Assembly (NCBI RefSeq): GCF_900103225.1
Contig: NZ_FNJH01000011.1
Span: forward strand, 98,257 to 162,256
Direction of reading: 5' to 3'
Source: Pseudomonas congelans
Lineage (GTDB): Bacteria > Pseudomonadota > Gammaproteobacteria > Pseudomonadales > Pseudomonadaceae
Length of the DNA: 64,000 nt
The notes beneath the pieces were generated by a model that saw only the letters and a program-made list of their open reading frames with translations, did not search any database and was not told the DNA's origin. A program made the translations under genes and the position numbers. Positions 50,891 to 59,851 of the stretch are shown piece by piece; positions within the stretch are counted from its first letter, which is position 1, and each line of letters starts with the position of its first letter.

Positions 50891-51003
50891 AAAAAAAGAC
50901 CCGGCAAAGAGCCGGGTCAAAAACCGTGATTAGCCTGATGAGGAGATAATCTGAAAGTCCGAACCAAGGTCTTTCAGGCTACCGTCCAGTCTCGCGACCG
51001 GAT
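50891..51003 (-). ncRNA. prrF: PrrF small RNA (iron-responsive, RyhB-like)
   Basis: Leftward RNA of about 113 nt. Its core CTGAAAGACCTTGGTTCGGA, then ATTATCTCCTCATCAGGCTA and a terminator GACCCGGC-TCTTT-GCCGGGTC plus seven T (50919-50891), are those of Pseudomonas PrrF. PrrF is made when iron is scarce and blocks translation of iron-containing enzymes with Hfq. The 5' end is placed from the -10 box (51015-51010). It overlaps no gene and lies between deoC and the pentapeptide gene. Only one copy is seen here; P. aeruginosa has two in tandem. Confidence 0.92.
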
Positions 51004-51005
51004 GT

Positions 51006-51037
51006 GATAATCATAACGATTCTCATTTGTAAGTCAA
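51006..51037 (-). promoter_or_regulatory. Fur-controlled promoter of prrF
   Basis: TTGACT (-35, 51037-51032), 16 bases, TATGAT (-10, 51015-51010). GATAATCATAACGATTCTC at 51006-51024 (plus strand) matches 15 of 19 bases of the Fur box GATAATGATAATCATTATC and covers the -10 box. Iron-loaded Fur should therefore shut the promoter. Confidence 0.9.
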
Positions 51038-51189
51038 ACTTTTCTTTTGACCGTACGCATGCCGGCGCTTGCACCTGATTCAGAACAAACATCAAGGGAT
51101 TAAAAGTGGCGGGCACAGCGTAGCCTCAGCGGCGACCGGGTTGCGCATGCAAGCGAGGAGGGGAGTTGAAAACAGGACAATACATCGCC

Positions 51190-51217
51190 AGCCTGCTGTG
51201 CGTAGCGCATGCAGGCT
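51190..51217 (-). terminator. Hairpin after the pentapeptide gene
   Basis: AGCCTGC (51190-51196) pairs with GCAGGCT (51211-51217), with TGCG/CGCA inside. It follows the leftward gene that stops at 51235. The T-run expected on the minus strand is missing, so this is a structural call only. Confidence 0.35.
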
Positions 51218-51234
51218 GCAACGTTTTTGCGGTA

Positions 51235-51579
51235 TCAGCGGGTACGGTAGCGCAGGCGCGTGCCGAAGTTCACTGACATCAGAATCTCGTCAGCCGAGAG
51301 TTCGGCCGGGAAGAACACCCCTGAAATCTGTGCGTGAGCGATGCTCGCACCTTCCATCGGCGTGTTGCGCAGGTCCAGGCCACGAAGGTCGGCAGAGCGA
51401 AAGTAGGCGTCGGTGAAGTCGATACCGGCGGTGTCCAGCTCGCGCAGGTCCAACCCTCTGAAGTCGCCCCCGGCCATATCGATGGTGCCGGTTCGCGGTT
51501 TCTCCTGATTGAAACCTTCGACATCATCTTTGCGCAGCAGCATATAAAGCGGTGAGTCGATCTGTTTGGGATGGCTCAT
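51235..51579 (-). CDS. Pentapeptide-repeat protein
   Basis: A 114-residue protein. After a short lead (MSHPKQIDSPLYMLLRKDDV) come pentapeptide A(D/N)LxX-type coils: GGDFRGLDLRELDTAGIDF, TDAYFRSADLRGLDLRNT, MEGASIAHAQISGVFF, forming a right-handed quadrilateral beta helix of about two to three turns. Such short family members may mimic DNA or bind gyrase, but none of that is visible here. Start chosen for GAGG 6 bases before the ATG at 51579 (an ATG five codons earlier lacks one). It stands just upstream of prrF in the same direction, as in other pseudomonads. Confidence 0.87.
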   Translation of the reverse strand: MSHPKQIDSPLYMLLRKDDVEGFNQEKPRTGTIDMAGGDFRGLDLRELDTAGIDFTDAYFRSADLRGLDLRNTPMEGASIAHAQISGVFFPAELSADEILMSVNFGTRLRYRTR

Positions 51580-51679
51580 GATGGCCTCGGACATGTCATT
51601 GCGTTGGAATTATGGCGCCAGTATATCGCCATCATCTTGAGGCCGTGAAGCGTTAACCGCTCAACGGCCATGTGTCTTT

Positions 51680-53218
51680 TCACAGGCCCGGCAGGCGCTG
51701 ACGCAGGTTATCAATAAGGCTGTCCAGTTCGCTGCTGACGTTGGTTGCAACCTTCTTGCTGCGCAGGATTTCCTCGGCGCCGAGCGGCTCGCGACTGGCC
51801 TGCTGAGCTTCGATGACTTCCAGTGTCGCGTCAGATGGGTCGTTGCTCTGTGCCTGGCGCTGCGCAAGCCAGCCCGCGATCACTGCCTGCGGCGCTTCGC
51901 AATCCAGAATCAGGAACGGGACACCGGTGTTTTCGGCAATCTTCGCCGCCGCATCGCGTTGCTCGCGCTTCAGGTAGGTGGCATCGATCACCACCGAGAA
52001 GCCCGCGCGCAGGGTTGCAGTGGCAAGCTCATGCAAGCGTGCATAGGTTGCGCTGCTGGCTTGCGCGTCGTACAGGTCCTGATCCTTGCCGGCAAACAAG
52101 CGCTTGCGCTCTACGTCCGAGCGCAGGCGGATGGCGCCCAGCGATTCCACCAGGCGCATCGCAACGTGGCTTTTGCCGACGGCAGATACACCGTGGGTAA
52201 TCGTCAGGAACGGTGAAGGGATGGCGCTGTAGCTCTCGGCCAGATTGGCATAGTTGCGGTATTGACGAAGTGTCGCTGCGCGCTGCACACCGTCGGCATC
52301 GGCCGGCTGGCTGAACAGTGCCACCTTGGCGCGGACCATTGCACGGTAGGCCTTGTAGAAATTCAGCAGCTCCAGGCCTGCGTAGTCGCCGGTGACTTCC
52401 AGGTACTGGCTGATCAAACGTCGTGACAGCGATTTCAGTCCACGGTCTTCAAGGTCCATTGCCAGGAAACCGATGTCGGCATAGACGTCGGTCTTGCGGA
52501 ACGGCTCGTTGAACTCGATGCAGTCGAACAGCACGACCTTGCCATCAATCACCGTCGCGTTGCCCAGATGGATGTCGCCATGGCACTCTCGGATGAACCC
52601 GTCGGCCTTGCGGCGAGCCAGCAACGGCTTGAGACGCGCAAAGCTCGACTCTGCCCACGCCTGCAGTGCATCAAGCTGTGCCAGGTCGGCTTTTTCGCTG
52701 ATCAGTGGGCGAATCTGCTCGAAATTCTGTACCACCGGGGCCATCACGCTTTCAGGCGAGCCGAGTTCGCTTTCGGCTCCGACTTGCGGTGAGGTGAGGT
52801 GAAAACCGGCAATCTGGTGTGCCAGCTCGTCGATGTGCCCAGTCGTCAACTCACCGTTGGCCTGCAGTGTGCTCAGCAGGCCATCCTGCGAGAATTGCTT
52901 CATCTTGAGCGCGTATTCGATGGCTTCGCCGTCGCCACCCAGTTGCGGCGCGTCCGCTGTACCGGTGATCGGCAGTACCTCGAGGTAGAGGTCGTCGGTC
53001 AGGCGCTGATTCAGGCGCAACTCTTCCTCGCAGAAATGCTTGCGCAGGGCCAGGGTGGTGAAATCCAGAAAGCCGAAGTTCATCGGTTTTTTGAATTTGT
53101 AGGCATACGGACCCGTCAGCAGCACCCAGGAAATGTGCGTTTCGATGACCTGGAAACTCTCCACCGGATGGGGGAAGAGGGCAGGGTTCTGCAGGGCAGC
53201 AATCAAAGACTGGCTCAC
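51680..53218 (-). CDS. Bifunctional aminoglycoside-phosphotransferase-like/ATP-binding protein
   Basis: A 512-residue fusion. The N-terminal kinase-like domain (about 1-310) has ATP-contact Lys in YAYKFKKPMNFGFLDF, and the APH catalytic words RECHGDIHLGNATV and LFDCIEFNE. The C-terminal P-loop domain (about 340-512) has Walker A GVSAVGKSHVAM and resembles zeta-toxin/AAA kinases. Family substrates are not known; despite the name it need not act on antibiotics. The start is GTG at 53218 (SQSLIAALQNPAL) with AAGGA 7 bases upstream; the frame continues 84 codons up, but without family similarity. Confidence 0.86.
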   Translation of the reverse strand: MSQSLIAALQNPALFPHPVESFQVIETHISWVLLTGPYAYKFKKPMNFGFLDFTTLALRKHFCEEELRLNQRLTDDLYLEVLPITGTADAPQLGGDGEAIEYALKMKQFSQDGLLSTLQANGELTTGHIDELAHQIAGFHLTSPQVGAESELGSPESVMAPVVQNFEQIRPLISEKADLAQLDALQAWAESSFARLKPLLARRKADGFIRECHGDIHLGNATVIDGKVVLFDCIEFNEPFRKTDVYADIGFLAMDLEDRGLKSLSRRLISQYLEVTGDYAGLELLNFYKAYRAMVRAKVALFSQPADADGVQRAATLRQYRNYANLAESYSAIPSPFLTITHGVSAVGKSHVAMRLVESLGAIRLRSDVERKRLFAGKDQDLYDAQASSATYARLHELATATLRAGFSVVIDATYLKREQRDAAAKIAENTGVPFLILDCEAPQAVIAGWLAQRQAQSNDPSDATLEVIEAQQASREPLGAEEILRSKKVATNVSSELDSLIDNLRQRLPGL

Positions 53219-53334
53219 GGTCGATCCTTCAGGAATGTGTTCAAGATGTAAGTACACGATGCCGCCATTATGGCCGCTTGGCGCGAGGCTGCAAACCGCT
53301 GACTCGGGCGTCTGTCGATCCTTGGCAAAGTGCG

Positions 53335-53340
53335 TATAAT
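53335..53340 (+). promoter_or_regulatory. TATAAT box 8 bases before mrcB
   Basis: A perfect TATAAT lies at 53335-53340, followed by a GC-rich stretch and then the ATG at 53349. A start point 6-7 bases downstream would give a nearly leaderless mRNA. The -35 region is weak, so the promoter call is tentative. Confidence 0.4.
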
Positions 53341-53348
53341 CCGCGCCC

Positions 53349-55670
53349 ATGACTCGATCCCGCACCTCTCGTTCTGCAAAAAAACACCCCCCCCGCAGCC
53401 TCAACAAGTGGCTGGGCTGGGCGTTGAAGCTCGGTATTGTCGGCCTGGTTCTGCTGGGCGGCCTGGCCATTTACCTCGATGCAATCGTTCAGGAGAAATT
53501 CTCCGGCAAGCGCTGGACCATTCCGGCCAAGGTCTATGCACGACCGCTGGAGCTGTTCGTCGGACAGAAGCTGAGCCGCGATGACTTTCTCATCGAGCTG
53601 GACGCCTTGGGCTATCGCCGCGAAAGCGTGGCGAACGGGCCCGGTGCCGCAGCGGTGAACGGCAACACGGTCGACCTCAATACGCGTGGCTTTCAGTTCT
53701 ATGAAGGCACCGACGCAGCGCAGCAGGTTCGCGTGCGCTTTTCCGGTGATTACGTAGCCGACCTGTCTTCGGGCAATGGTGCCAAGCTTGCGGTGGCACG
53801 GCTTGAGCCCTTGCTGATCGGCGGCCTGTACCCGAAGAATCTGGAGGACCGGATCCTGATCAAGCTGGACCAGGCGCCGCCCTATCTGCTCGACGGGCTG
53901 GTGGCGGTCGAGGACCGGGATTTCTATCACCACTTCGGTGTGTCACCCAAATCCATCGCCCGGGCGATCTGGGTCAACAGCTCTAAGGGGCAGATGCGGC
54001 AGGGCGGTAGTACGCTGACCCAGCAGTTGGTCAAGAACTTCTACCTGACCAACGAGCGCAGCCTGACCCGCAAGCTGACCGAGGCCATGATGGCGATCCT
54101 GCTGGAGATTCATTACAGCAAGCAGGAAATCCTCGAGGCCTATCTCAACGAAGTGTTCGTCGGGCAGGACGGCCAGCGTGCCGTTCACGGTTTTGGTCTG
54201 GCCAGTCAGTATTTCTTCAGCCAGCCGCTCTCCGAACTGAAGATCCATCAGGTGGCGATGCTGGTCGGTCTGGTCAAAGGGCCGTCTTTCTATAACCCGC
54301 GTCGTAATCCGGAGCGTGCTATGGAACGTCGCAACCTGGTGCTCGATCTGTTCGAGCAGCAGGGCGTGGCCACACCGGAAGTGGTTGCCGCTGCGAAGAA
54401 AATGCCACTGGGTGTGACCAAGACCGGGACCCTCGCCGACAGCTCGTTCCCGGCGTTCCTCGATCTGGTCAAGCGTCAGCTGCGCGAAGACTATCGCGAC
54501 GAAGACTTGACCGAAGAAGGACTGCGGATCTTTACCAGCTTCGATCCAATTTTGCAGATGAAGTCCCAGGCTGCCATGGACGATACGTTCAAGAAGCTCG
54601 CCGGGCGCAAGGGTTCTGATGAAGTTGAGTCGGCCATGGTCGTCACTAACCCTGAAACCGGCGAAGTGCAGGCATTGATCGGTGGGCGTGAGGCCGGTTT
54701 TTCGGGTTTCAACCGGGCGATCGACGCGGTGCGGCCGATCGGCTCGCTGGTCAAGCCTGCTATCTACCTGACGGCTCTCGAACGACCAAGCCAGTACACG
54801 TTGACCAGCTGGATCGCCGACGAATTGTTCCAGGTCAAAGGCGCCGATGGCCAGATCTGGAAACCGCAGAACTACGATCACAAGTCACACGGCAATATCT
54901 TCCTGTATCAGGGGCTGGCGCATTCGTACAACCTGTCGACCGCCAAGCTGGGTCTTGAACTGGGCATTCCAAACGTGTTCAAAACCCTGGCCAGGCTGGG
55001 TGTGACGCGCGAATGGCCTGCCTACCCGTCGATGCTGCTGGGTGCGGGGGGCTTGAGTCCGATGGAAGTGGCCACCATGTATCAGACCATCGCCAGCGGC
55101 GGGTTCAATACGCCGATGCGGGGTATTCGCAGCGTGCTCACCGCTGAAGGCGAGCCGCTCAAACGTTATCCGTTCCAGATCGAACAGCGCTTCGATCCGG
55201 GTGCGATTTACCTGGTGCAGAATGCGATGCAGCGGGTCATGCGTGAAGGTACGGGCAAATCTGTTTACAACGTGTTGCCGAGATCGTTGAATCTGGCAGG
55301 CAAGACCGGCACCAGTAATGACTCGCGCGACAGCTGGTTTGCCGGGTTCAGTCAGGATCTGCTGGCCGTGGTGTGGATGGGCCGCGACGACAACGGCAAG
55401 ACACCGTTTACCGGTGCCACCGGTGCCCTGCAGGTCTGGACCAGTTTCATGCGCAAGGCCGGTCCGCTACCCCTGGACATGGCGATGCCGGACAACGTCG
55501 TTCAGGCGTGGGTCGATGCGCAGACCGGTCAGGGTTCGGATGCAAGCTGCCCGAATGCCGTGCAGATGCCGTATATTCGCGGCAGTGAGCCCCAGCCCGG
55601 CGCGACATGCGGCGGCGCTCCGGCACCTGCCACTGAGGTGATGGACTGGGTCAAGGGTTGGTTGAACTAG
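53349..55670 (+). CDS. mrcB: Penicillin-binding protein 1B (bifunctional peptidoglycan synthase)
   Basis: A 773-residue class A PBP. A cytoplasmic basic tail is followed by one membrane helix (LGIVGLVLLGGLAIYL, about 30-45), a UB2H-type domain, then the GT51 glycosyltransferase with E188 in VAVEDRDFYHHFG and RQGGSTLTQQLVKNFYL, and the transpeptidase with S466 and K469 (PIGSLVKPAIYL), the SYN motif (HSYNLS) and KTGTS. It polymerises and cross-links murein. It has no clear Shine-Dalgarno site, and lpoP, coding for its activator, follows after 17 bases. Confidence 0.96.
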   Translation: MTRSRTSRSAKKHPPRSLNKWLGWALKLGIVGLVLLGGLAIYLDAIVQEKFSGKRWTIPAKVYARPLELFVGQKLSRDDFLIELDALGYRRESVANGPGAAAVNGNTVDLNTRGFQFYEGTDAAQQVRVRFSGDYVADLSSGNGAKLAVARLEPLLIGGLYPKNLEDRILIKLDQAPPYLLDGLVAVEDRDFYHHFGVSPKSIARAIWVNSSKGQMRQGGSTLTQQLVKNFYLTNERSLTRKLTEAMMAILLEIHYSKQEILEAYLNEVFVGQDGQRAVHGFGLASQYFFSQPLSELKIHQVAMLVGLVKGPSFYNPRRNPERAMERRNLVLDLFEQQGVATPEVVAAAKKMPLGVTKTGTLADSSFPAFLDLVKRQLREDYRDEDLTEEGLRIFTSFDPILQMKSQAAMDDTFKKLAGRKGSDEVESAMVVTNPETGEVQALIGGREAGFSGFNRAIDAVRPIGSLVKPAIYLTALERPSQYTLTSWIADELFQVKGADGQIWKPQNYDHKSHGNIFLYQGLAHSYNLSTAKLGLELGIPNVFKTLARLGVTREWPAYPSMLLGAGGLSPMEVATMYQTIASGGFNTPMRGIRSVLTAEGEPLKRYPFQIEQRFDPGAIYLVQNAMQRVMREGTGKSVYNVLPRSLNLAGKTGTSNDSRDSWFAGFSQDLLAVVWMGRDDNGKTPFTGATGALQVWTSFMRKAGPLPLDMAMPDNVVQAWVDAQTGQGSDASCPNAVQMPYIRGSEPQPGATCGGAPAPATEVMDWVKGWLN

Positions 55671-55687
55671 GCAATCGAGGTTTTGAA

Positions 55688-56431
55688 GTGAATAAATGGT
55701 GGATTCCAGCTTTAACGGCACTGGCCTTGCTGAACGGCTGCGCCAGTGTGGAACGCGGCTCGATTCCAGTCGTGGATTCGAGCTCCAAGGTGTCCAACGG
55801 TGAACGTGCGGCAGCGTCGCGTAACGGTACTTACCGCACCAACACGGCTCCGGTGCAACAGCAGCCGCAAGCCGTACCGCAGGACTCTGGCGTTGTGGTG
55901 ATGGTGCCGGGCGCGGGTGGTGCCGATGCCGGGCAGAGTTACTCTGCACCCGCCAGTCAGGCACCGTTCAGTGTCAATACTCCGCCAGTCGATGCCGCTC
56001 CGGTCAATCAGGCCCCGGTCAGTCAGGCTCCTGCGAACAACAGTTACAGCATGCCGGCTGCCTCTGCCCCGACCGGAATCCCGTCCAGCGGTGGCGGTCT
56101 GTCAGAGGACGAGCAGCTTGACGGGCCCGTACTGGCATTGCTGACCACCGCACAGCAACAGCAGACCAGTGGCGATCTCAACGGCGCGTCATCCAGTCTC
56201 GAGCGTGCGCAGCGGGTTGCACCGCGCGAGCCGCAAGTGCTCTATCGTCTGGCTCAGGTGCGTCTGGCTCAAGGCGATGCCGCCCAAGCCGAGCAACTCG
56301 CCCGTCGCGCTCTGACTTACGCCAATGGACGTACCAGCCTTCAGGCCAGTCTGTGGGGATTGATCGCTCAGTCACGCGAAAAGCAGGGTGATGCGGCCGG
56401 TGCTGCCCTGGCTCGCCAAAAGGCTCGCTGA
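55688..56431 (+). CDS. lpoP: PBP1b activator lipoprotein LpoP
   Basis: A 247-residue outer-membrane lipoprotein. Signal peptide and lipobox end in LLNG-Cys18. A long Pro/Ala/Gln-rich linker with repeats such as VNQAPVSQAPANN (about 90-135) spans the periplasm, and the C-terminal part (from about 150) has TPR-like helices (RLAQVRLAQGDAAQAEQLA, LWGLIAQSREKQGDAAGAAL). In P. aeruginosa the equivalent protein, encoded just after the PBP1b gene, is required for its activity. The start is GTG at 55688 with GAGG 7 bases upstream; an earlier ATG in frame overlaps mrcB but has no signal-peptide logic. Confidence 0.88.
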   Translation: MNKWWIPALTALALLNGCASVERGSIPVVDSSSKVSNGERAAASRNGTYRTNTAPVQQQPQAVPQDSGVVVMVPGAGGADAGQSYSAPASQAPFSVNTPPVDAAPVNQAPVSQAPANNSYSMPAASAPTGIPSSGGGLSEDEQLDGPVLALLTTAQQQQTSGDLNGASSSLERAQRVAPREPQVLYRLAQVRLAQGDAAQAEQLARRALTYANGRTSLQASLWGLIAQSREKQGDAAGAALARQKAR

Positions 56432-56760
56432 TGGACGGACGTTTGCCTGAGGTTGCCGAGCAGTTGCTGTTGATAGAGCGCGAGTTGCGCCTGCTGGGCT
56501 GGTGGGATGCGACACCGCCCAGCGAGCAGGCGCTCGCCAGTCAGGAACCGTTCAGCGTCGATACCCTGGAGTTCGCCCAGTGGCTGCAATGGATTTTCCT
56601 GCCGCGGATGAAGGTCATCCTTGAGCGCGACCTGCCATTGCCGAATGCTTCCGGCATTCTGGAAATGGCCGAGATGGTCTATGCCGGGTGCATGAGTGAA
56701 ACACGGCAGCTGCAGGCGCATCTGGCGCGGTTCGACCAGTTGATTACAGCGGCGCGCTGA
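56431..56760 (+). CDS. yqcC: YqcC family protein (DUF446)
   Basis: A 109-residue small helical protein. Family words: LLLIERELRLLGWWDATPPSE, LASQEPFSVDTLEFAQWLQW and IFLPRMKVILERDLPLP. In many gammaproteobacteria yqcC is found near tRNA pseudouridine synthase TruC; here it overlaps lpoP by one base (TGATG). It may belong to the same transcript as mrcB and lpoP. Function unknown. Confidence 0.87.
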   Translation: MDGRLPEVAEQLLLIERELRLLGWWDATPPSEQALASQEPFSVDTLEFAQWLQWIFLPRMKVILERDLPLPNASGILEMAEMVYAGCMSETRQLQAHLARFDQLITAAR

Positions 56761-56771
56761 TCGGCACGCTC

Positions 56772-57188
56772 CTAGCGGCAGTAGTCGTCGATAGCCCTGT
56801 TGGTCTCTTCGATACGCGTCTTGCGGTTCTCATCCGTAAGGCGCCTTGATACCCCTCCCACCTGCTCGCGCACTCGCGGATTGTTTTGCAGTTGCGCGAG
56901 ATTGGTGCGCAAGTTTTCGCAATTTTCCACGCGCTTTGCTTCCTGAACCTTCACCTGGCTTTTGACTTTCTGGTCAATCTCGCGCTGTTGCGCAGCTCCG
57001 TCGTCTGCGGGGATGCCGGGTGGGGCGGCAGGTGGCGGCGTCTGCACATTGATTTCCTGCACTGGCTGGCCAGTGGGGGGCTGGGCATCAAAGTGCGTCA
57101 CACCCTGAGCATCCACCCACTTGTAGATCGAAGCGGCCTGACTGGTTGCGCTGATGGCCAGCGCGGCGGCGAGAATCATCCAATGCAT
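56772..57188 (-). CDS. DUF4124 periplasmic protein
   Basis: A 138-residue protein with a signal peptide (MHWMILAAALAISATSQA) and a DUF4124 module just after it (SIYKWVDAQGVTHFDAQPP). The remainder is polar and helical (IDQKVKSQVKVQEAKRVENC, then KTRIEETNRAIDDYCR), with a Cys pair (VENC and DYC). The family is common in proteobacterial periplasms with no known role. It is convergent with yqcC and divergent from ilvI. Confidence 0.88.
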   Translation of the reverse strand: MHWMILAAALAISATSQAASIYKWVDAQGVTHFDAQPPTGQPVQEINVQTPPPAAPPGIPADDGAAQQREIDQKVKSQVKVQEAKRVENCENLRTNLAQLQNNPRVREQVGGVSRRLTDENRKTRIEETNRAIDDYCR

Positions 57189-57585
57189 GTCGGGTCCTTG
57201 AAAGTCTGTGCATGCAGAAAGCTACCATAACAGTGCATTTCAGTCCGAAACGGTGCGATTTCACTTGTCGGGTGTCAAGAAAGCGCACGGATCGCTTGAC
57301 TTGAAGGGGGGGAATCACAACAATCCAAAGTTCGCTGTAGAAGGACTGCCAGAAGCAGACCCTCTCGGTAGATCATGAGGCGCACACCCGCGCCGACCTG
57401 TAACACCCGCAACGCGTTACCTCGCGCTGGGTGGGAATGTTCCGCAACACTCAGGGACCTCCCAATACTTGCTCAGTCAGTGCTGACGTAGTCGGCGACC
57501 ACCGTCGCTCATGCTCTGCTGGCAGTAAACCTATTAAGACCCGTCCCGGAGTGGACGGTATTCTGGCGTTTTAGAGGTGAACAAC
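57189..57585. other. Intergenic region upstream of ilvI
   Basis: This 397-bp leader region lies between divergent genes. It has an inverted pair GTCAAG (57274) / CTTGAC (57295), a TTGACT at about 57296, and a small hairpin CCGTCC-CGGAGT-GGACGG at 57541-57558 just before the ilvI ribosome site. No leader peptide rich in branched-chain amino acids is apparent, so I cannot claim attenuation. Confidence 0.45.
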
Positions 57586-59310
57586 GTGGAGCTTTTATCT
57601 GGCGCTGAAATGGTCGTCCGCTTTTTGCGTGACGAAGGCGTTGAGCATATCTATGGGTACCCGGGTGGTGCCCTCCTGCATGTCTACGATGCCCTGTTCA
57701 AAGAACCGGCGGTGAGCCACATCCTTGTTCGCCACGAGCAGGCTGCCACGCACATGGCTGACGGCTATGCGCGGGCTACCGGCAAGGCGGGCGTGGTGCT
57801 GGTGACCTCGGGTCCGGGTGCAACCAATGCCATTACCGGTATCGCCACGGCGTACATGGACTCCATTCCGATGGTGGTCCTGTCCGGCCAGGTAGCCAGT
57901 ACGCTGGTGGGCACCGACGCGTTCCAGGAGACCGACATGATCGGTATCTCCCGGCCGATCGTGAAGCACAGCTTCATGATCAAGCACCCGTCGGAAATCC
58001 CTGAAGTCCTGAAGAAGGCTTTCTACCTGGCACAGTCCGGTCGTCCGGGCCCGGTGGTCGTCGATATTCCGAAGGACATGACCAACCCGGCCGAAAAATT
58101 CGAATACGTCTTCCCGAAAAAAGCCAAGCTGCGCTCCTACAGCCCTGCGGTTCGTGGCCACTCCGGTCAGATCCGCAAGGCCGTCGAGATGCTGCTGGCT
58201 GCCAAGCGTCCGATCGTCTACGCCGGTGGCGGGGTGATCATGGGCAATGCTTCGGCGCAACTGACCGAACTGGCGCAACTGCTCGATGCTCCGGTAACCA
58301 ACACCCTGATGGGGCTTGGTTGCTATCCGGGCACTGATCGTCAGTTCGTCGGTATGCTCGGGATGCACGGCAGCTACACCGCCAACCTCGCGATGCACCA
58401 CACCGATGTGATCCTGGCAGTCGGCGCGCGCTTCGATGACCGTGTCATCAACGGTGCCAGCAAGTTCTGCCCGAACGCCAAGATTATCCACATCGATATC
58501 GACCCGGCTTCGATCTCCAAGACCATCAAGGCCGACGTGCCTATCGTCGGTCCTGTCGAAAGCGTGCTGACCGAAATGGTCGCCACCTTGAAAGAGATCG
58601 GCGAGACGCCCGACAAGGCATCCGTTGCCGCGTGGTGGAAGCAGATTGACGAGTGGCGCGGCACGGGTGATCTGTTCCCGTACAACCGTGGCGATGGCAC
58701 GGTCATCAAGCCGCAGGCCGTTATCGAAACGCTGTGCGAAGTCACCAAGGGCGACGCTTATGTCACCTCGGACGTCGGTCAGCATCAGATGTTCGCTGCG
58801 CAGTACTACCGCTTCAACAAGCCGAACCGCTGGATCAACTCGGGCGGTCTGGGCACGATGGGCTTCGGCTTCCCGGCTGCTATGGGCGTCAAGCTGAACT
58901 TTCCGGATGCGCATGTCGCGTGTGTGACCGGTGAAGGCAGCATCCAGATGAACATCCAGGAGCTGTCGACCTGCCTGCAGTACGGCCTGCCGGTGAAGAT
59001 CATCCTGCTCAACAACGGTGTGCTGGGCATGGTCCGCCAGTGGCAGGACATGAGCTACGGCGCGCGTCACTCGCACTCCTACATGGAGTCGCTGCCTGAT
59101 TTCGTCAAACTGGTCGAGGCCTATGGCCACGTCGGCATGCGTGTCACGGACCTGAAGGATCTGAAGCCGAAGATGGAAGAAGCCTTTGCCATGACTGACC
59201 GGCTGGTGTTCATGGATATTCAGGTCGATGTGACCGAGCACGTCTATCCGATGCAAATCAAGGACGGCTCCATGCGCGATATGTGGTTGAGCAAGACGGA
59301 GCGGACATAA
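57586..59310 (+). CDS. ilvI: Acetolactate synthase large subunit
   Basis: A 574-residue thiamine-diphosphate enzyme that makes acetolactate or acetohydroxybutyrate, the first step of branched-chain amino acid synthesis. Landmarks are the Glu in LVRHEQAATHMADGYARATG, FAD-site stretches such as MGLGCYPGTDRQFVGMLGMH, and the ThDP-binding EGSIQMNIQELSTCLQ with LNNGVLGMVRQWQD. GTG at 57586 is taken as the start because AGAGG lies 8 bases upstream; a GTG three codons earlier would sit on that site. ilvH follows after 2 bases. Confidence 0.96.
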   Translation: MELLSGAEMVVRFLRDEGVEHIYGYPGGALLHVYDALFKEPAVSHILVRHEQAATHMADGYARATGKAGVVLVTSGPGATNAITGIATAYMDSIPMVVLSGQVASTLVGTDAFQETDMIGISRPIVKHSFMIKHPSEIPEVLKKAFYLAQSGRPGPVVVDIPKDMTNPAEKFEYVFPKKAKLRSYSPAVRGHSGQIRKAVEMLLAAKRPIVYAGGGVIMGNASAQLTELAQLLDAPVTNTLMGLGCYPGTDRQFVGMLGMHGSYTANLAMHHTDVILAVGARFDDRVINGASKFCPNAKIIHIDIDPASISKTIKADVPIVGPVESVLTEMVATLKEIGETPDKASVAAWWKQIDEWRGTGDLFPYNRGDGTVIKPQAVIETLCEVTKGDAYVTSDVGQHQMFAAQYYRFNKPNRWINSGGLGTMGFGFPAAMGVKLNFPDAHVACVTGEGSIQMNIQELSTCLQYGLPVKIILLNNGVLGMVRQWQDMSYGARHSHSYMESLPDFVKLVEAYGHVGMRVTDLKDLKPKMEEAFAMTDRLVFMDIQVDVTEHVYPMQIKDGSMRDMWLSKTERT

Positions 59311-59312
59311 TC

Positions 59313-59804
59313 ATGCGCCATATCATTTCCCTGCTGCTGGAAAACGAACCGGGTGCATTGTCGCGCGTTGTCGGTCTGTTCTCCCAGCGTAACTACAACA
59401 TCGAAAGCCTGACGGTTGCGCCGACCGAAGACCCGACCCTGTCGCGTCTGACGCTCACCACCGTAGGTCATGATGAGGTGATCGAGCAGATCACCAAGAA
59501 CCTCAACAAGCTCATCGAAGTGGTCAAGCTGGTCGACCTGTCGGAAAGCGCTCATATCGAGCGCGAACTGATGCTGGTCAAGGTCAAGGCCACCGGCGCG
59601 CAGCGTGCGGAGATCAAGCGCACCACGGATATCTTCCGCGGGCAGATCGTCGACGTGACCGCCAGCGTCTACACCGTGCAGCTGAGCGGCACGAGCGACA
59701 AACTGGACAGCTTCATTCAGGCCATCGGCACCGCCGCTATCCTGGAAACAGTACGCAGTGGCGTAACGGGCATTGCCCGTGGCGACAAAGTGCTGAGCAT
59801 TTAA
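59313..59804 (+). CDS. ilvH: Acetolactate synthase small regulatory subunit
   Basis: A 163-residue ACT-domain subunit that confers valine feedback inhibition on the large subunit. The ACT domain starts MRHIISLLLENEPGALSRVV and includes LFSQRNYNIESLTVAP; the C-terminal domain ends TVRSGVTGIARGD. The start at 59313 gives the usual length, while the frame could run 10 codons further up into ilvI. Only 2 bases separate the two genes, which suits stoichiometric synthesis. Confidence 0.96.
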   Translation: MRHIISLLLENEPGALSRVVGLFSQRNYNIESLTVAPTEDPTLSRLTLTTVGHDEVIEQITKNLNKLIEVVKLVDLSESAHIERELMLVKVKATGAQRAEIKRTTDIFRGQIVDVTASVYTVQLSGTSDKLDSFIQAIGTAAILETVRSGVTGIARGDKVLSI

Positions 59805-59851
59805 ATCAATTAAGCAAATGGCCTGCGTGGCCAAGATAACAGGGGATTTCC

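Noticed and set aside
57595..59256. 553-codon open frame antisense to ilvI
   Set aside because: It is a high-G+C shadow of a well-conserved gene, rich in His, Asp and Arg, with no recognisable domain.
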